Shown here piece by piece: positions 1-9,748 of a stretch of 64,000 nt of DNA (positions within the stretch are counted from its first letter, which is position 1; each line of letters starts with the position of its first letter). The stretch is from Streptomyces flaveolus. GTDB lineage: Bacteria > Actinomycetota > Actinomycetes > Streptomycetales > Streptomycetaceae. The translations under genes and the position numbers were made by a program. Below the pieces are notes generated by a model. It saw only the letters and a list, made by a program, of their open reading frames with translations, did no database searches and was not told the origin of the DNA. The stretch spans positions 1 to 64,000 of the forward strand of contig NZ_JNWV01000029.1 of assembly GCF_000716535.1 (NCBI RefSeq), written 5' to 3'.

Positions 1-240
1 CGGGCGTGCACGCCGGGCAGCCGGGCCTCGCCCTGGGCGTTGTTCTGCAGGACGAGCATCACCTGGAAGAGGGGGTGGTGGGCGAGGGTGCGGGTGGGGT
101 TGACGGCTTCGACGAGTCGTTCGAAGGGGACGTCCTGGTGGGCGAGGGCGGACAGGTCGGTTTCGCGGACGCGTTCGAGGAGTTCGCGGAAGGTGGGGTC
201 GCCGGAGGTGTCGGTGCGCAGGACGAGGGTGTTGACGAAG
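1..240 (-). pseudogene. Out-of-frame continuation of the NRPS condensation domain
   Basis: On the minus strand these bases read in a different frame as the second half of a condensation domain: [17 protein letters not shown], then [14 protein letters not shown] and [18 protein letters not shown]. The frame stays open to the window edge. The first half of the same domain lies upstream in the preceding frame and stops at [10 protein letters not shown]. About 95 residues normally found between these two blocks are missing; the intact C1 domain of the same protein shows what is absent. The gene is therefore truly deleted and frameshifted here, or the assembly has collapsed two similar modules. 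Confidence 0.8.
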
Positions 241-3200
241 GGACGCCCGCCAAGCGCTCCGTCCAGTACTTGAGTTGAGTGCCGAGCGGGCTCCGCGGGT
301 CGGCCTCGTCGCCGAGGGCCTCCTGCTGCCACAGGGCGTAGTCGGCGTACTGGACCGGCAGCGGCTCCCAGTCGGGCGTCCTGCCCTCCAGCCGGGCGGT
401 GTAGGCGGTGGACAGGTCCCGCAGCAGCGGACCCGCCGACCAGCCGTCGGCCACGATGTGGTGCATCAGCAGGAGCAGCACGTGCCGCTTCGCGTCGACC
501 TCGAACAGCGTGGCCCGGAAGGGCAGCTCGCCGCCCAGCGGGAAGGTCTCACGTACCGCGGCGGCCAGTACGGCCGCCGGCTCGCCCTCCGGCGTCTCGC
601 GGACGGCGAGATCCGCTCGCGTGCCCTTCGCCAGGACCACCTGGTACGGCACACCGTCCCGCTCGGCGAACACGGTCCGCAGGCTCTCGTGCCGGTCCAG
701 CACGTCGCCGAGCGCCGCCCGCAGGACCGGTACGTCCAGGGGTCCGTCCAGGCGCAGCGCGAGGGGGATGTTGTAGGTGGGGCTCGGACCCTCCAGCCGG
801 TTCAGGAACCACAGCCTGCGCTGGGCGGGGGACAGCGGCAGTCGCTCCGGGCGGTCCCGGGGCACCAGCCGGGGGCGTGCCTGCCCGGCGCCGCCGTCGA
901 GCCGGGCCGCCAGCTCGCGGACCGTGGGGGCCTCGAACAGGGTGCGCAGCGAGAGGCCGGTGCCGAACACGGTCCGGACGCGGCCGATCAGGCGGGTGGC
1001 GAGCAGCGAGTGGCCGCCCAGGTCGAAGAAGCTGGTGTCCACCGGGACCTCGGCCACGCCGATGACCTCGGCGAACAGTCCGCGCAGGATCTCCTCGCGG
1101 GCCGTGCGCGGCCCGGCGCCCGCCGCGGTCCGGGCGGGCTGCCGCTCGGGGGCCGGCAGGGCGGCGCGGTCCAGTTTGCCGTTGGCGGTCAGCGGCAGCT
1201 CGGCCAACGGCACGATCGCCGACGGGACCATGTACTCGGGCAGCCGTTCGGCGGCCAGCGCCCGCAGCTCCTCGACGGGTGCGTCGGAGACGACGTACGC
1301 GACGATCCGCCGGTCGCCGGGCCGGTCCTCGCGGACCACCACGGCCGCCTGCCGCACCAGCGGATGGCCGCCGAGCACGGTCTCGATCTCACCGGGCTCG
1401 ATCCGGAAGCCGCGCACCTTGACCTGGTGGTCCACGCGCCCGACGAACTCCAGCAGCCCGTCCCGGTTCCAGCGGCCCAGGTCGCCCGAGCGGTACATGC
1501 GGTCACCGGGCGCACCGAACGGGTCCGCGACGAAGCGGCCCGCGGTGAGCGCCGGCCGGCCGTGATAGCCGCGGGTGACCAGGTCGCCCGCGATGTAGAG
1601 CTCGCCGGGCACCCCGGCGGGCACCGGGCGCAGCCGCGCGTCCAGGACGTACATCCGGGTGCCCCGCACGGGCCGCCCGATGGTGACGACCCCGGCGGGC
1701 ACCGGCTCGCCCGGCGCGATACGGAACTCGGTGCAGCCGACGGTGGTCTCGGTCGGGCCGTACTCGTTGACGACGGTCGCCCCCGGATGCCGCTCGCGCC
1801 ACTGCTCCAGCACCTCGCCCATCAGGGACTCGCCGCCCAGCACCAGCTGGCGCACCGGAGAGAAGCGGTCGTCGGACTCCAGCAGCAGCGGCAAGTGGCT
1901 CGGGGTGGCCTTCACGAAGTCGGGCCGGGCCGCGGGCGGCTGCTCGGCGCGGCCGTCCAGGTCGACCAGTTCGACCGTGCCGCCCGCGGTGAGCGGGGCG
2001 AAGATGCCCGTGACCGTCAGGTCGAAGGCGACCGGTGAGTGCACCAGCGCCCGGCCGCGCACACTGTCGTACGCCTCCCGGGCCCAGCCCAGATAGGCGG
2101 CCAGGGAGCGGTGTTCGACGACCACGCCCTTGGGCCGGCCGGTGGAGCCGGAGGTGAAGATGACGTACACCGGGTGAGCCGGGGTCAGCGGGCAGGTGCG
2201 GTCGGCGTCGTTGACGTCCTCGGCGGACAGGTCCGCCAACCGGCGCCGCTCCTCGGGTGAGTCGAGCAGCACCCGCCGGATGCCCGCGGGCAGCAGGCCG
2301 GAGTGCGCCCGGGCGGTGACCGCGGCGACCGGGCGTACGTCGTCCATGACGAACGCGATCCGCTCGGCCGGGTGGGCGAGGTCCAGCGGCAGATAGGCGG
2401 CGCCCGCCTTGGCGATGCCGAGGAGTGCGGCGATCTGGTCGACCGAGCGGTCCAGGGCCACGGCCACATGGGTCTCGGGGCCGGCGCCGAGCGCGATGAG
2501 GCGGCGGGCGATCCGGTTGGCGCGCGCGTCCAGCTCACGGTAGGTGAGGACGGTTCCCGCGTGCTCGACCGCAGGGGCGTCCGGGGTGCGCCGCACCTGG
2601 GCGGCGAACAGCTCGGGCAGGGTGGTGCCGACGGCCTCGGCGGGCGCGCCCTGCCAGCCGTGCAGGAGCTGGGCGCGCTCGGCCTCGTCCAGGATCTCCA
2701 GGTCCCCGATGGGCCGCTCGGGCGCGGTGGTGGCCGCGTCCAGGAGGCGCACCAGACGGGCGGCGAGCCGCTCCGCGCTGTCGCGGTCGAACAGGTCGAC
2801 GGCGTACTCCAGGGTGCCGGCGAGTGCCTCCCCGTCCTCGGCGAACAGGAAGGACAGGTCGACCTTGGCGGAGTCGCGCTCCGCGGTGTCCACGGCGACG
2901 CGCAGCCCGGGCAGGTCGTAGCGGACCCGTTCGGCGCCCTGAAAGGTCAGCATCGTCTGGAACAGCGGGTGGTAGGCGAGCGAGCGCGCCGGGTTGAGAT
3001 GCTCCACCAGCCGGTCCAGCGGCAGGTCCTGACGGGCGAAGTCGGCGAGGTCCCGGTCACGGACCCGTCCGACGAGCTCGGTGAAGGACGGGTTGCCCGA
3101 GGTGTCGGTGCGCAGGCACACGGTGTTGGCGAAGCAGCCGACCAGCCCGTCCAGGAGCTCGTCGGCACGGCCCGCGACGGCGGTTCCGACCGGGATGTCG

Positions 3201-5764
3201 CCGCCCGCGCCCAGCCGGGTCAGCAGCGCCGCCAGGCCGGCCTGGACCGTCATGAACACCGTGCTGCCGGTGCGCCGGGCCAGCGTGGCCAGCCGCGCGT
3301 GCAGCCCGGCCGGCACGGTGAACCGCACCCGGCCGCCACGGCCTGAGGCGACGGCCGGACGCGGCCGGTCGGTGGGCAGCTCCAGCACGTCCGGCAGGCC
3401 GGCCAGCCGCTCCTCCCAGTACGCCAGGTCCTCCTCGGGCCGCTCGACCGCACGCTGCCACAGGGTGAAGTCGGCGTACTGGACGGGGAGGTGCTCCCAG
3501 TCGGGGGCGCGGCCCGCGAGCCGGGCGGTGTAGGCGGCGGACAGGTCCCGGGCCAGCGGGCCCGTGGAGGCGCCGTCCGAGGCGATGTGGTGCAGCAGCA
3601 CGAGCAGGGTGTGCCGCTCGGGGCCGGTGGCCAGCAGGACCGTGCGCAGCGGCGGGCGGGCCGCCAGGTCGAAGCGGTGGCGGGCCTGCCGGGTGAGCTC
3701 GGCGGCCGCCTCCTCCTCGCGGACGTCCAGGACGTGCAGCTCGGGGCGGGCCGAGTCCAGGACGACCTGGCAGGGCTCGCCGTCCTCGGCGCGGTAGACG
3801 GTGCGCAGCACCTCGTGCCGGTCGGTGAGATCGCCGAGCGCGGCGGCCAGCGCCGTCCGGTCCAGCGGGCCGGTCAGCTCCAGGGTGAGCGCGATGTTGT
3901 ACGAGGTGTCGTCCGCGTCGAGCTGCTGCACGAACCACAGGCGGCGCTGCGCGCTGGACAGCGGCAGCCGCTCGGGCCGCTCGGCGGGGGCGAGCTCGGG
4001 GCGTCCGGCACCGGCGGCGGTGTCCAGGGCACGGGCGAAGGCCGCCGGGGTGGGCGCGTCGAACAGGGTGTTGACGGGCACGGACACACCGAGCAGCCGG
4101 CGCACCCGGTTGACCAGGCGGTTGGCGCGCAGGGAGTGTCCGCCGTGCGCGAAGAAGTCGTCGTCCGGGCCGAACCCGTCCGTGCCCAGCACCTCGGCGA
4201 ACAGCCCGCACAGGATCTCCTCGCGGGGATCGCGCGCGGCCCGCCGGGCGGTCGCGGGGCGGTGGGCGGCCAGCGCGGCCCGGTCGGTCTTGCCGTTGGC
4301 GGTGAGCGGCAGCGCGTCGTGCACGACGACGGCGGCCGGGGCCGCGTGGTCCGGCAGCAGACCGGCGGCGAAGTCCCGTACGGCGTCCGCGTCCAGGGCG
4401 TGGCCCGGGGCCGGTACGACATGGGCGACGAGGGTGTCGTCGTGGGCGACGACGGCGGCCCGGGCGACACCGGGGGCGGTGAGCAGTACGGCCTCGGTGC
4501 CCGCAGGCTCGACCCGATGCCCGCGGATCTTGATCTGGTCGTCCCGGCGGCCGGTGAACTCGTGCGTGCCGTCGGGCAGTTCACGGACCAGATCGCCGGT
4601 GCGGTAGCGGCCGCCGAAACCCCGCGGCGCGGAGTCGTCGGCGTAGCGCGCCAAGTGGCGGGTGACGACGACGAGTTCGCCGTCCTCGACGGCCAGCTCC
4701 ACCCCGTCGATGCCCGGGCCGAGCGGTACCCGGGCGCCGTGCCGGGTGCCGGCGGGGCGGCCCGGCCCGGCGGCGACGTGCACGGAGACGGCCTGCGGGG
4801 TCTCGGTGGTGCCGTACAGGTTGAGGATCCTGGCGTTCGGGGCGCGGTCGGCCCAGGTGTCGACGGTGCGCCAGGTCAGCGCCTCGCCGCCGAAGCCCAC
4901 CAGCCGCAGCTCGGGCCAGCCTCCCTCGGGCGCGGCGTCGGCCAGGACGTCACCGAGGCCAGGGGTGAGATGGGCCAGGGTGATCCGCTCGTCGGCCAGC
5001 CAGCGGGCGATCGCGGCCGCGTCGCGCACGTCGGCCTCGGGGAAGACGACCGTGCCGCCCGCCCACAGCGGCACGAACACGTCCCGCAGCAGCGGGTCGT
5101 GCCCGAGCCCGGACAGCACCGCGCCGCGCACCTCGCATCCGATGCCCTCGGCGGCGGTGTACCAGCCGAGGAAGTGCTCGACCGGCCCCCAGCCGCCCAG
5201 GATCCGCCGGGGCTCACCGGTGGTGCCGGAGGTGTGGGCGACGTAGGCGACGGGGGCGTGGGCGGGAGCTCCGGCGTGCGTGTCGTCGCGGACGCCCGCG
5301 TTCGTGATCTCGCAGGAGGCCACGTCCGGTGCGTCGAACTCGGCTGTGAGCACCGGAAGTTCCGGGCCCGCCAACTCCTTCGGCAGCCCCGCTGGACCGC
5401 ACGCGAGCCACGCCTTGACCCCCGAGCGCTCCGCCTGGCGGCGCGACTGCCGCACCGGGTGGGCGGCGTCGCAGATCAGGAAGGCGGCGCCGGTGCGGGC
5501 CACGGCCACCAGGGCCAGGGCGAGTGCGGGGGTGCGCAGCGCGTGGATCGCGACGGTGTCCCCGGGGCCGACGCCGGCCGATTTCAGCCGCTCGGCGAGC
5601 CGGGCCGTCGCCGACTCGAAGGCGCGGTAGCTCCACCGCTCCCGGGCCCCCGACACCGCGAGGGCGTCGGGTGTGCGGGCCGCGTGCTCCGCGAGCCGTC
5701 CCAGCAGACCGGCCGGCCCGCCGGCCGTGGACCGTCCCAGGTCCCCTATCGCCACACCTGACAT
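59..5764 (-). CDS. Nonribosomal peptide synthetase, A-T-C-A-T-C, 3' end broken
   Basis: Multimodular cytoplasmic enzyme that activates amino acids and joins them on carrier domains. Domains by residue: A1 ~20-505 (A3 HTSGTTGEP ~175, [14 protein letters not shown]), T1 ~515-580 (HGGHSL ~541), C1 ~600-1030 (HHIASDG ~723), A2 ~1045-1540 ([11 protein letters not shown] ~1205), T2 ~1560-1630 (LGGHSL ~1584), C2 from ~1645 (HHIVADG ~1768). There is no leading C domain, so module 1 loads. The A1 pocket region ([22 protein letters not shown]) resembles alpha-aminoadipate reductase Lys2. The A2 pocket reads DLTKVGEVGK, the published asparagine code. No epimerase is visible. ATG 5764 has a GAGGAG ribosome site. 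About residue 1842 the frame is lost inside C2, so the last ~60 residues are nonsense and the product continues past position 1 in another frame. Confidence 0.93.
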   Translation of the reverse strand: MSGVAIGDLGRSTAGGPAGLLGRLAEHAARTPDALAVSGARERWSYRAFESATARLAERLKSAGVGPGDTVAIHALRTPALALALVAVARTGAAFLICDAAHPVRQSRRQAERSGVKAWLACGPAGLPKELAGPELPVLTAEFDAPDVASCEITNAGVRDDTHAGAPAHAPVAYVAHTSGTTGEPRRILGGWGPVEHFLGWYTAAEGIGCEVRGAVLSGLGHDPLLRDVFVPLWAGGTVVFPEADVRDAAAIARWLADERITLAHLTPGLGDVLADAAPEGGWPELRLVGFGGEALTWRTVDTWADRAPNARILNLYGTTETPQAVSVHVAAGPGRPAGTRHGARVPLGPGIDGVELAVEDGELVVVTRHLARYADDSAPRGFGGRYRTGDLVRELPDGTHEFTGRRDDQIKIRGHRVEPAGTEAVLLTAPGVARAAVVAHDDTLVAHVVPAPGHALDADAVRDFAAGLLPDHAAPAAVVVHDALPLTANGKTDRAALAAHRPATARRAARDPREEILCGLFAEVLGTDGFGPDDDFFAHGGHSLRANRLVNRVRRLLGVSVPVNTLFDAPTPAAFARALDTAAGAGRPELAPAERPERLPLSSAQRRLWFVQQLDADDTSYNIALTLELTGPLDRTALAAALGDLTDRHEVLRTVYRAEDGEPCQVVLDSARPELHVLDVREEEAAAELTRQARHRFDLAARPPLRTVLLATGPERHTLLVLLHHIASDGASTGPLARDLSAAYTARLAGRAPDWEHLPVQYADFTLWQRAVERPEEDLAYWEERLAGLPDVLELPTDRPRPAVASGRGGRVRFTVPAGLHARLATLARRTGSTVFMTVQAGLAALLTRLGAGGDIPVGTAVAGRADELLDGLVGCFANTVCLRTDTSGNPSFTELVGRVRDRDLADFARQDLPLDRLVEHLNPARSLAYHPLFQTMLTFQGAERVRYDLPGLRVAVDTAERDSAKVDLSFLFAEDGEALAGTLEYAVDLFDRDSAERLAARLVRLLDAATTAPERPIGDLEILDEAERAQLLHGWQGAPAEAVGTTLPELFAAQVRRTPDAPAVEHAGTVLTYRELDARANRIARRLIALGAGPETHVAVALDRSVDQIAALLGIAKAGAAYLPLDLAHPAERIAFVMDDVRPVAAVTARAHSGLLPAGIRRVLLDSPEERRRLADLSAEDVNDADRTCPLTPAHPVYVIFTSGSTGRPKGVVVEHRSLAAYLGWAREAYDSVRGRALVHSPVAFDLTVTGIFAPLTAGGTVELVDLDGRAEQPPAARPDFVKATPSHLPLLLESDDRFSPVRQLVLGGESLMGEVLEQWRERHPGATVVNEYGPTETTVGCTEFRIAPGEPVPAGVVTIGRPVRGTRMYVLDARLRPVPAGVPGELYIAGDLVTRGYHGRPALTAGRFVADPFGAPGDRMYRSGDLGRWNRDGLLEFVGRVDHQVKVRGFRIEPGEIETVLGGHPLVRQAAVVVREDRPGDRRIVAYVVSDAPVEELRALAAERLPEYMVPSAIVPLAELPLTANGKLDRAALPAPERQPARTAAGAGPRTAREEILRGLFAEVIGVAEVPVDTSFFDLGGHSLLATRLIGRVRTVFGTGLSLRTLFEAPTVRELAARLDGGAGQARPRLVPRDRPERLPLSPAQRRLWFLNRLEGPSPTYNIPLALRLDGPLDVPVLRAALGDVLDRHESLRTVFAERDGVPYQVVLAKGTRADLAVRETPEGEPAAVLAAAVRETFPLGGELPFRATLFEVDAKRHVLLLLMHHIVADGWSAGPLLRDLSTAYTARLEGRTPDWEPLPVQYADYALWQQEALGDEADPRSPLGTQLKYWTERLAGVPSSTPSSCAPTPPATPPSANSSNASAKPTCPPSPTRTSPSNDSSKPSTPPAPSPTTPSSR

Positions 5765-5802
5765 GGATCCGACTCCTCAGCTCGCAGTCCACATGCCGGT
5801 GG

Positions 5803-5834
5803 ACGTTAGGAGGGCGCTTTTTCACCGCGTTATC
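5803..5834 (-). promoter_or_regulatory. Candidate NRPS promoter, GATAAC-N20-TAACGT
   Basis: Read on the minus strand, GATAAC (5834-5829) is followed after exactly 20 nt by TAACGT (5808-5803), 39 nt before the NRPS ATG. The same layout with a similar spacer (GG-GAAAA-rich) occurs upstream of the secreted protease at 16995-17026. Promoter function is inferred. Confidence 0.4.
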
Positions 5835-5859
5835 GCGCGCGTTTCGGCCATGCCGGGCG

Positions 5860-5957
5860 CGAGCGGAGCCGGCCGGGACGGGAGCGGAGCAGGCCGGGGC
5901 GAGGAGCGGAGCAGGCCGGGGCGGGGCGGGGAGCGGGCCGGGGCGGGGAGCGAAGCC
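5860..5957. repeat. Degenerate GAGCGGAGCaGGCCGGGGCG tandem repeats
   Basis: Four to five imperfect copies of a 20-28 bp unit begin at about 5861, 5881, 5903 and 5931, between the divergent NRPS and exporter promoters. The unit shrinks toward the right. It has no coding signature. Confidence 0.6.
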
Positions 5958-5959
5958 AT

Positions 5960-5993
5960 TCGATAAGCCATCGATAGAGGGGCTCCGTAGCGT
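5960..5993 (+). promoter_or_regulatory. Exporter operon promoter with TCGATA repeats 11 bp apart
   Basis: TCGATAA (5960-5966) and TCGATAG (5971-5977) are spaced by 11 bp. A TAGCGT -10 hexamer follows at 5988-5993. Direct heptamers with 11-bp spacing just upstream of a -10 box are the known binding pattern of SARP activators, and an AfsR-like SARP lies at 12091-15045. Only two repeats are present, so the assignment is tentative. Confidence 0.35.
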
Positions 5994-6033
5994 CCCGGTT
6001 CGCCGCAGCAACCGCGGACCCTGAGAGGACCCG

Positions 6034-7056
6034 ATGACGATCACGACCCCGGCGATACGCGCAACAGACCTGGTGAAGCAGTTCGGTGACACCCACGCGG
6101 TGCGGGGCGTGTCCTTCGAGGTGCCCGAGGGCACCGTCCTCGGGCTGCTGGGACCGAACGGAGCCGGCAAGACGACGACCGTGCGCATGCTGTGCACCCT
6201 CGTCAAGCCGGACGCGGGGCAGGCCTTCGTGCACGGCTACGACGTGGCACGCCAGTCCCGCGAGGTACGCAACCTGATCGGCATGACCGGCCAGTACGCG
6301 GCCGTCGACGAGGACATCTCCGCCTGGGAGAACCTCTATCTGATCGGCCGCCTGCTGAACCTGGGGCGGGCCGCCGCCCGCGCCGGCGCCGACGCCATGC
6401 TGGAGCGGTTCCGGCTCACCGAGGCCGCACACCGCCCCGCGAAGACCTACTCGGGCGGCATGCGCCGGCGGCTCGACCTGGCCGCGAGCCTCCTCGGTGA
6501 CCCGAAGGTGCTCTTCCTCGACGAGCCGACCACCGGTCTCGACCCGCACAGCCGCAACTCCCTGTGGGAGGAGGTGCGTTCCCTCGCCGGCCGGGGCACC
6601 ACGGTGCTGCTCACCACCCAGTACATGGAGGAGGCCGAGGCACTCGCCGACTCCCTCGTGGTCATCGACCGCGGTCAGGTCATCGCCTCCGGCACCGTCT
6701 CCGAGCTGCGCGAGCGCATCGGCGGCCCGGTGCTCCACCTCACCCCGCAGCACACGGCCGACCTGCCCGCCGTACGCAAGGCCCTGCAAGCCGCGGGCCT
6801 CGGCCCGGTCGCCGTCGACGAAGCGGACGGGCTGGTCCGGCTGCCGCTGGACCGGGAGGGGCGCACGGTCACCGCGGCGGTACGCGCGCTCGGTGCCTCC
6901 GGCATCCCCATGGCCCGCGTCGACACACGCACCCCGAGCCTCGACGACACCTTCCTCACCCTGACCGGCACCGCGCCCGTCACCGCGCTGACCGGCGCCG
7001 GCCACGCCGACACCGACACCGAGCCCAGGACCGAGACCGCCAGGAGCGCCGCATGA
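6034..7056 (+). CDS. DrrA-type ABC exporter ATP-binding subunit
   Basis: Cytoplasmic ATPase that powers the membrane subunit encoded next, probably exporting the peptide product. It is 340 aa. Walker A GPNGAGKTT, signature YSGGMRRRLDL and Walker B VLFLDEPTTGLDP appear in order. The switch region is TTQYMEEAEAL, with Gln in place of the usual H-loop His, as is typical of the daunorubicin-resistance (DrrA) family. The C-terminal ~100 residues form the DrrA extension. ATG 6034 follows a GAGAGGA ribosome site. Its stop overlaps the next start by 4 bp (ATGA), so the two are translationally coupled. Its place beside the NRPS suggests self-resistance; the substrate is inferred. Confidence 0.92.
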   Translation: MTITTPAIRATDLVKQFGDTHAVRGVSFEVPEGTVLGLLGPNGAGKTTTVRMLCTLVKPDAGQAFVHGYDVARQSREVRNLIGMTGQYAAVDEDISAWENLYLIGRLLNLGRAAARAGADAMLERFRLTEAAHRPAKTYSGGMRRRLDLAASLLGDPKVLFLDEPTTGLDPHSRNSLWEEVRSLAGRGTTVLLTTQYMEEAEALADSLVVIDRGQVIASGTVSELRERIGGPVLHLTPQHTADLPAVRKALQAAGLGPVAVDEADGLVRLPLDREGRTVTAAVRALGASGIPMARVDTRTPSLDDTFLTLTGTAPVTALTGAGHADTDTEPRTETARSAA

Positions 7057-7847
7057 GCGCCGTCATCGCCCCGGGCCTGCTGCCCGGGTCCCGCCGAGCC
7101 GTCGGCCACACCCTGGCCATCACCCGGCGCAATCTGCGCAAGGTGCTCTCCAGCCCCGGCCAGGTGCTGGACGCCACCCTGATGCCGCTGGTGTTCGCGC
7201 TGATCTTCGTCTACATCTTCGGCGGCGCGATCTCCGGGAGCAGCGGCGCCTACCGGCAGTATGTGATGCCCGGCATCATGGCTCTGACCACCACCATCGC
7301 CTCCCGCACCTCCGGCATCAGCCTCAACACCGACTTCCACAACGGGGTGATGGACCGGTTCCGCACCCTGCCGATGACCGCCTGGGCCGTGCTCGCCGGG
7401 CGTATCCTCGCGGACACCCTGCGGATGCTGGTCAGTCTGCTGGTGGTGTTCGCGTTCGCCCTGCTGATCGGCTTCCGGGTGCACACCGGCCCGCTCCAGG
7501 CCGTCGCCGCGATCGGGCTGATCCTGCTCTACGGGGTCGCGCTGGCCTGGCTGCACGCGCTGATCGGACTGACCGCGCGCACGGTGGAGACCGTGCAGAG
7601 CGTGGGCATGCTCGCCATGGTGCCGTTGCAGTTCGGCAGCTCCATCTTCGTCGCCCCGGGCACCATGCCCGGCTGGCTGGGCTTCCTCGTCGCGCACAAC
7701 CCGATGAGCTCGGTGGTCGACGCCTCCCGCGCGCTGCTGACCGGCGGCCCCGCAGCCGGCCATGTCACCGCCGCGCTGGCCTGGAGCCTCGCCCTGATCG
7801 CCGTGACCGCCCCGCTCGCCGCCCGCCGCTTCGCCAGGCGGAGGTGA
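7053..7847 (+). CDS. DrrB-type ABC-2 transporter permease
   Basis: Integral membrane partner of the preceding ATPase, 264 aa, with about six hydrophobic segments starting with the one around LMPLVFALIFVYIFGGAI. The family signatures YVMPGIMAL, GVMDRFRTLPM, MVPLQFGSSIFVAP and HNPMSSVVDASRALL are all present. The start ATG is embedded in the stop of the ATPase gene (ATGA), which gives tight coupling. A second ATPase/permease pair of the same type lies at 45403-47246. Transport of the NRPS product is inferred from location. Confidence 0.92.
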   Translation: MSAVIAPGLLPGSRRAVGHTLAITRRNLRKVLSSPGQVLDATLMPLVFALIFVYIFGGAISGSSGAYRQYVMPGIMALTTTIASRTSGISLNTDFHNGVMDRFRTLPMTAWAVLAGRILADTLRMLVSLLVVFAFALLIGFRVHTGPLQAVAAIGLILLYGVALAWLHALIGLTARTVETVQSVGMLAMVPLQFGSSIFVAPGTMPGWLGFLVAHNPMSSVVDASRALLTGGPAAGHVTAALAWSLALIAVTAPLAARRFARRR

Positions 7848-7852
7848 GCCCG

Positions 7853-8023
7853 GTGACGCCGTCCGTTCCCGCACGCACCGCCGCTGCCCGGTCGCGGGCC
7901 GGGGAGCCGTTCGCTCCGTGGCGTGTGCCGCACCGCCTGGTTCCCCAGGGGTGTGCCCTGGCCGGCCCGGACGCCGGGCCGCTCGCCGGGTGCCGCCTCG
8001 GCGGGGGGAGGCGGGTCCGGTGA
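7853..8023 (+). CDS. 56-residue coupled ORF with faint MbtH-like spacing
   Basis: A GTG at 7853, behind GGAGG, opens a 56-codon frame. It fills the gap between the permease and the thioesterase and ends by overlapping the thioesterase start (GTGA). Its central part contains APW, then VPQG, GPDAGP and a Cys, with spacing like the W...VPxGW...GP...C core of MbtH proteins, which assist NRPS adenylation domains. The N-terminal NPFD block and C-terminal WTD(M/L)RP block of MbtH are absent. It could be a decayed MbtH gene or a chance frame in a GC-rich spacer. Confidence 0.3.
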   Translation: MTPSVPARTAAARSRAGEPFAPWRVPHRLVPQGCALAGPDAGPLAGCRLGGGRRVR

Positions 8024-8790
8024 CCGTGACCTCCCTCCCGTCCACTGCCGCCGCATGGCTGCGCGTCCTGCACGCTCCCGAGCGCCCGCTGCACCGCCTG
8101 GTCTGCTTCCCGCACGCCGGCGGAGCCGCCAGCTTCTTCCGTGCGTGGCCCGCCCTGCTCGGCCCGGACACCGAGGTGCTCGCGGTGCGCTACCCGGGCC
8201 GCGAGGACCGCATCCTCGAGGGACCCGCCCGGACCATGGACGACCTGTCCGGTCCCGTCGCCGCCGCGCTGGCCGCCCTGCCCCCGCTGCCCACCGTCTA
8301 CTTCGGCCACAGCATGGGCGCCTCCGTGGCCTACGAGGTGGCCCGCGAGACCGCCCCGCGGCTGCTGCTCGTCTCCGGACGGGCGGCCCCGCACCGGCTG
8401 CCGCGCTTCCGGTACGACGACGACGCCGCGCTTCTCGCGGACGTCCGCCGGCGCGGCGGCCCGCTGGCCCCCGCGCTCGACGATCCCGACCTGGTGGAGC
8501 TGGTCCTGCCCGCGCTGCGCGCCGACTACGCGCTGCTGGAGGACTACGCGGCGAAGGCCCGCGCCGAGCGCCTTGACCTCCCGGTCGCCGCCTTCTACGG
8601 CGAGGCGGACCCGGACGTTCCCGCGGACGCCGTCCTCGCCTGGGCCGATGTCGCCGCCCGTGGCGCCTTCACCAGCCGCGCCTTCCCGGGCGACCACTTC
8701 TACCTCGTGCCGCACGCCGCCGAGGTGACCGGCGACATCACGGCACACCTGTCCGCTCTGTCCGTCCCCATGGCACGAAGGAACACCTGA
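8020..8790 (+). CDS. Type II thioesterase
   Basis: Cytoplasmic alpha/beta hydrolase of the GrsT/TEII family, 256 aa. Such enzymes clear misloaded groups from NRPS carrier domains. The N-terminal block LVCFPHAGGAASFFRAW and YPGREDR are typical. The nucleophile sits in GHSMG (~95-99), with Asp in GEADPDV and His in GDHFYL (~224). GTG 8020 is chosen because GGGGGAGG lies just upstream and family homology begins close by; an earlier in-frame start at 7918 would add an unrelated tail. It lies between two exporter gene pairs in the same operon and one base before the next gene. Confidence 0.92.
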   Translation: MTVTSLPSTAAAWLRVLHAPERPLHRLVCFPHAGGAASFFRAWPALLGPDTEVLAVRYPGREDRILEGPARTMDDLSGPVAAALAALPPLPTVYFGHSMGASVAYEVARETAPRLLLVSGRAAPHRLPRFRYDDDAALLADVRRRGGPLAPALDDPDLVELVLPALRADYALLEDYAAKARAERLDLPVAAFYGEADPDVPADAVLAWADVAARGAFTSRAFPGDHFYLVPHAAEVTGDITAHLSALSVPMARRNT

Positions 8791-8791
8791 C

Positions 8792-9748
8792 ATGCAGATT
8801 TCGGCCCCCGAGGTCGAGGCCCGCCATCTGACCAAGCGGTACGGCCACAAGACCGCCGTCGACGACCTCAGCTTCACCGTCCCGCCCGGCAAGGTGACCG
8901 GATTCCTCGGTCCGAACGGCGCCGGCAAGTCCACCACCATGCGGCTGCTGCTGGGCCTCGACCGGCCCGACGGCGGCAGCGCCCTGATCGGCGGCCGCCC
9001 CTACGGCGAACTGCGCGGCCCGCTGCGTACCGTCGGCGCCCTGCTGGAGGCCCGCGCCTTCCACAAGGGCCGCAGCGCCTACGCCCACCTGCGCTTCCTC
9101 GCCCACACCCAGGGGCTGCCCGCCTCCCGCGCCGACGAGGTGCTGGAGCGGGTCGGTCTGAGCGAGGTCCGCACGGCCCGCGCCGGGGGCTTCTCCCTCG
9201 GCATGGCGCAGCGCCTCGGCATCGCGGCCGCCCTCATCGGCGACCCGCGGATCCTGGTGCTGGACGAGCCGGTCAACGGGCTCGATCCCGAGGGCGTGCT
9301 GTGGATCCGCAATCTGATGAAGTCCCTCGCCCAGGAGGGCCGTTCGGTCTTCGTCTCCAGCCATCTGATGAACGAGATGGCCGTCACCGCCGACCATCTG
9401 ATCGTCATCGGCCGTGGCCGGCTGCTCGCCGACTGCCCGGTCGAGGAGTTCATCGACCGCAACTCGCGCGCCGACTCCGTCCTGGTCCGTACGCCCGCGG
9501 TCGCCCGGCTCACCTCCCTGCTGGCGGCCGAGGGCGGCACGGCCCGCGCCGAGGGCCCCGACCGGTTGTCGGTCACCGGCCTTCAGGCCGCACGGATCGC
9601 GGAGCTGGCGGCGGCGGAGCGGATCGTCATCCACGAACTGACCCCGCAGCGCGCCTCGCTGGAGGAGGCGTTCATGCGGATGACCGAGACCAGCGTCGAG
9701 TACGGCGGCCCCGCCGGCTCTCCCCTCACCGAATGGAGCGCGGCGTGA
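8792..9748 (+). CDS. ABC transporter ATP-binding subunit, BcrA-like
   Basis: 318-aa ATPase with Walker A GPNGAGKST, signature SLGMAQRLG, Walker B ILVLDEP and a normal H-loop His in SSHLMNEM. The SLGMxQRLG signature is usual for ATPases of the bacitracin/lantibiotic exporter branch, which differ from DrrA. The ATG is one base after the thioesterase stop. The gene overlaps its permease by 4 bp (GTGA). A second exporter in the same operon may move a different compound or give immunity; that role is inferred. Confidence 0.9.
   Translation: MQISAPEVEARHLTKRYGHKTAVDDLSFTVPPGKVTGFLGPNGAGKSTTMRLLLGLDRPDGGSALIGGRPYGELRGPLRTVGALLEARAFHKGRSAYAHLRFLAHTQGLPASRADEVLERVGLSEVRTARAGGFSLGMAQRLGIAAALIGDPRILVLDEPVNGLDPEGVLWIRNLMKSLAQEGRSVFVSSHLMNEMAVTADHLIVIGRGRLLADCPVEEFIDRNSRADSVLVRTPAVARLTSLLAAEGGTARAEGPDRLSVTGLQAARIAELAAAERIVIHELTPQRASLEEAFMRMTETSVEYGGPAGSPLTEWSAA

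Noticed and set aside
275..2038. Long plus-strand ORF opposite the NRPS
   Set aside because: Codon-frame shadow of the NRPS; peptide is low-complexity Gly/Arg/Gln and the minus strand has full domain homology.
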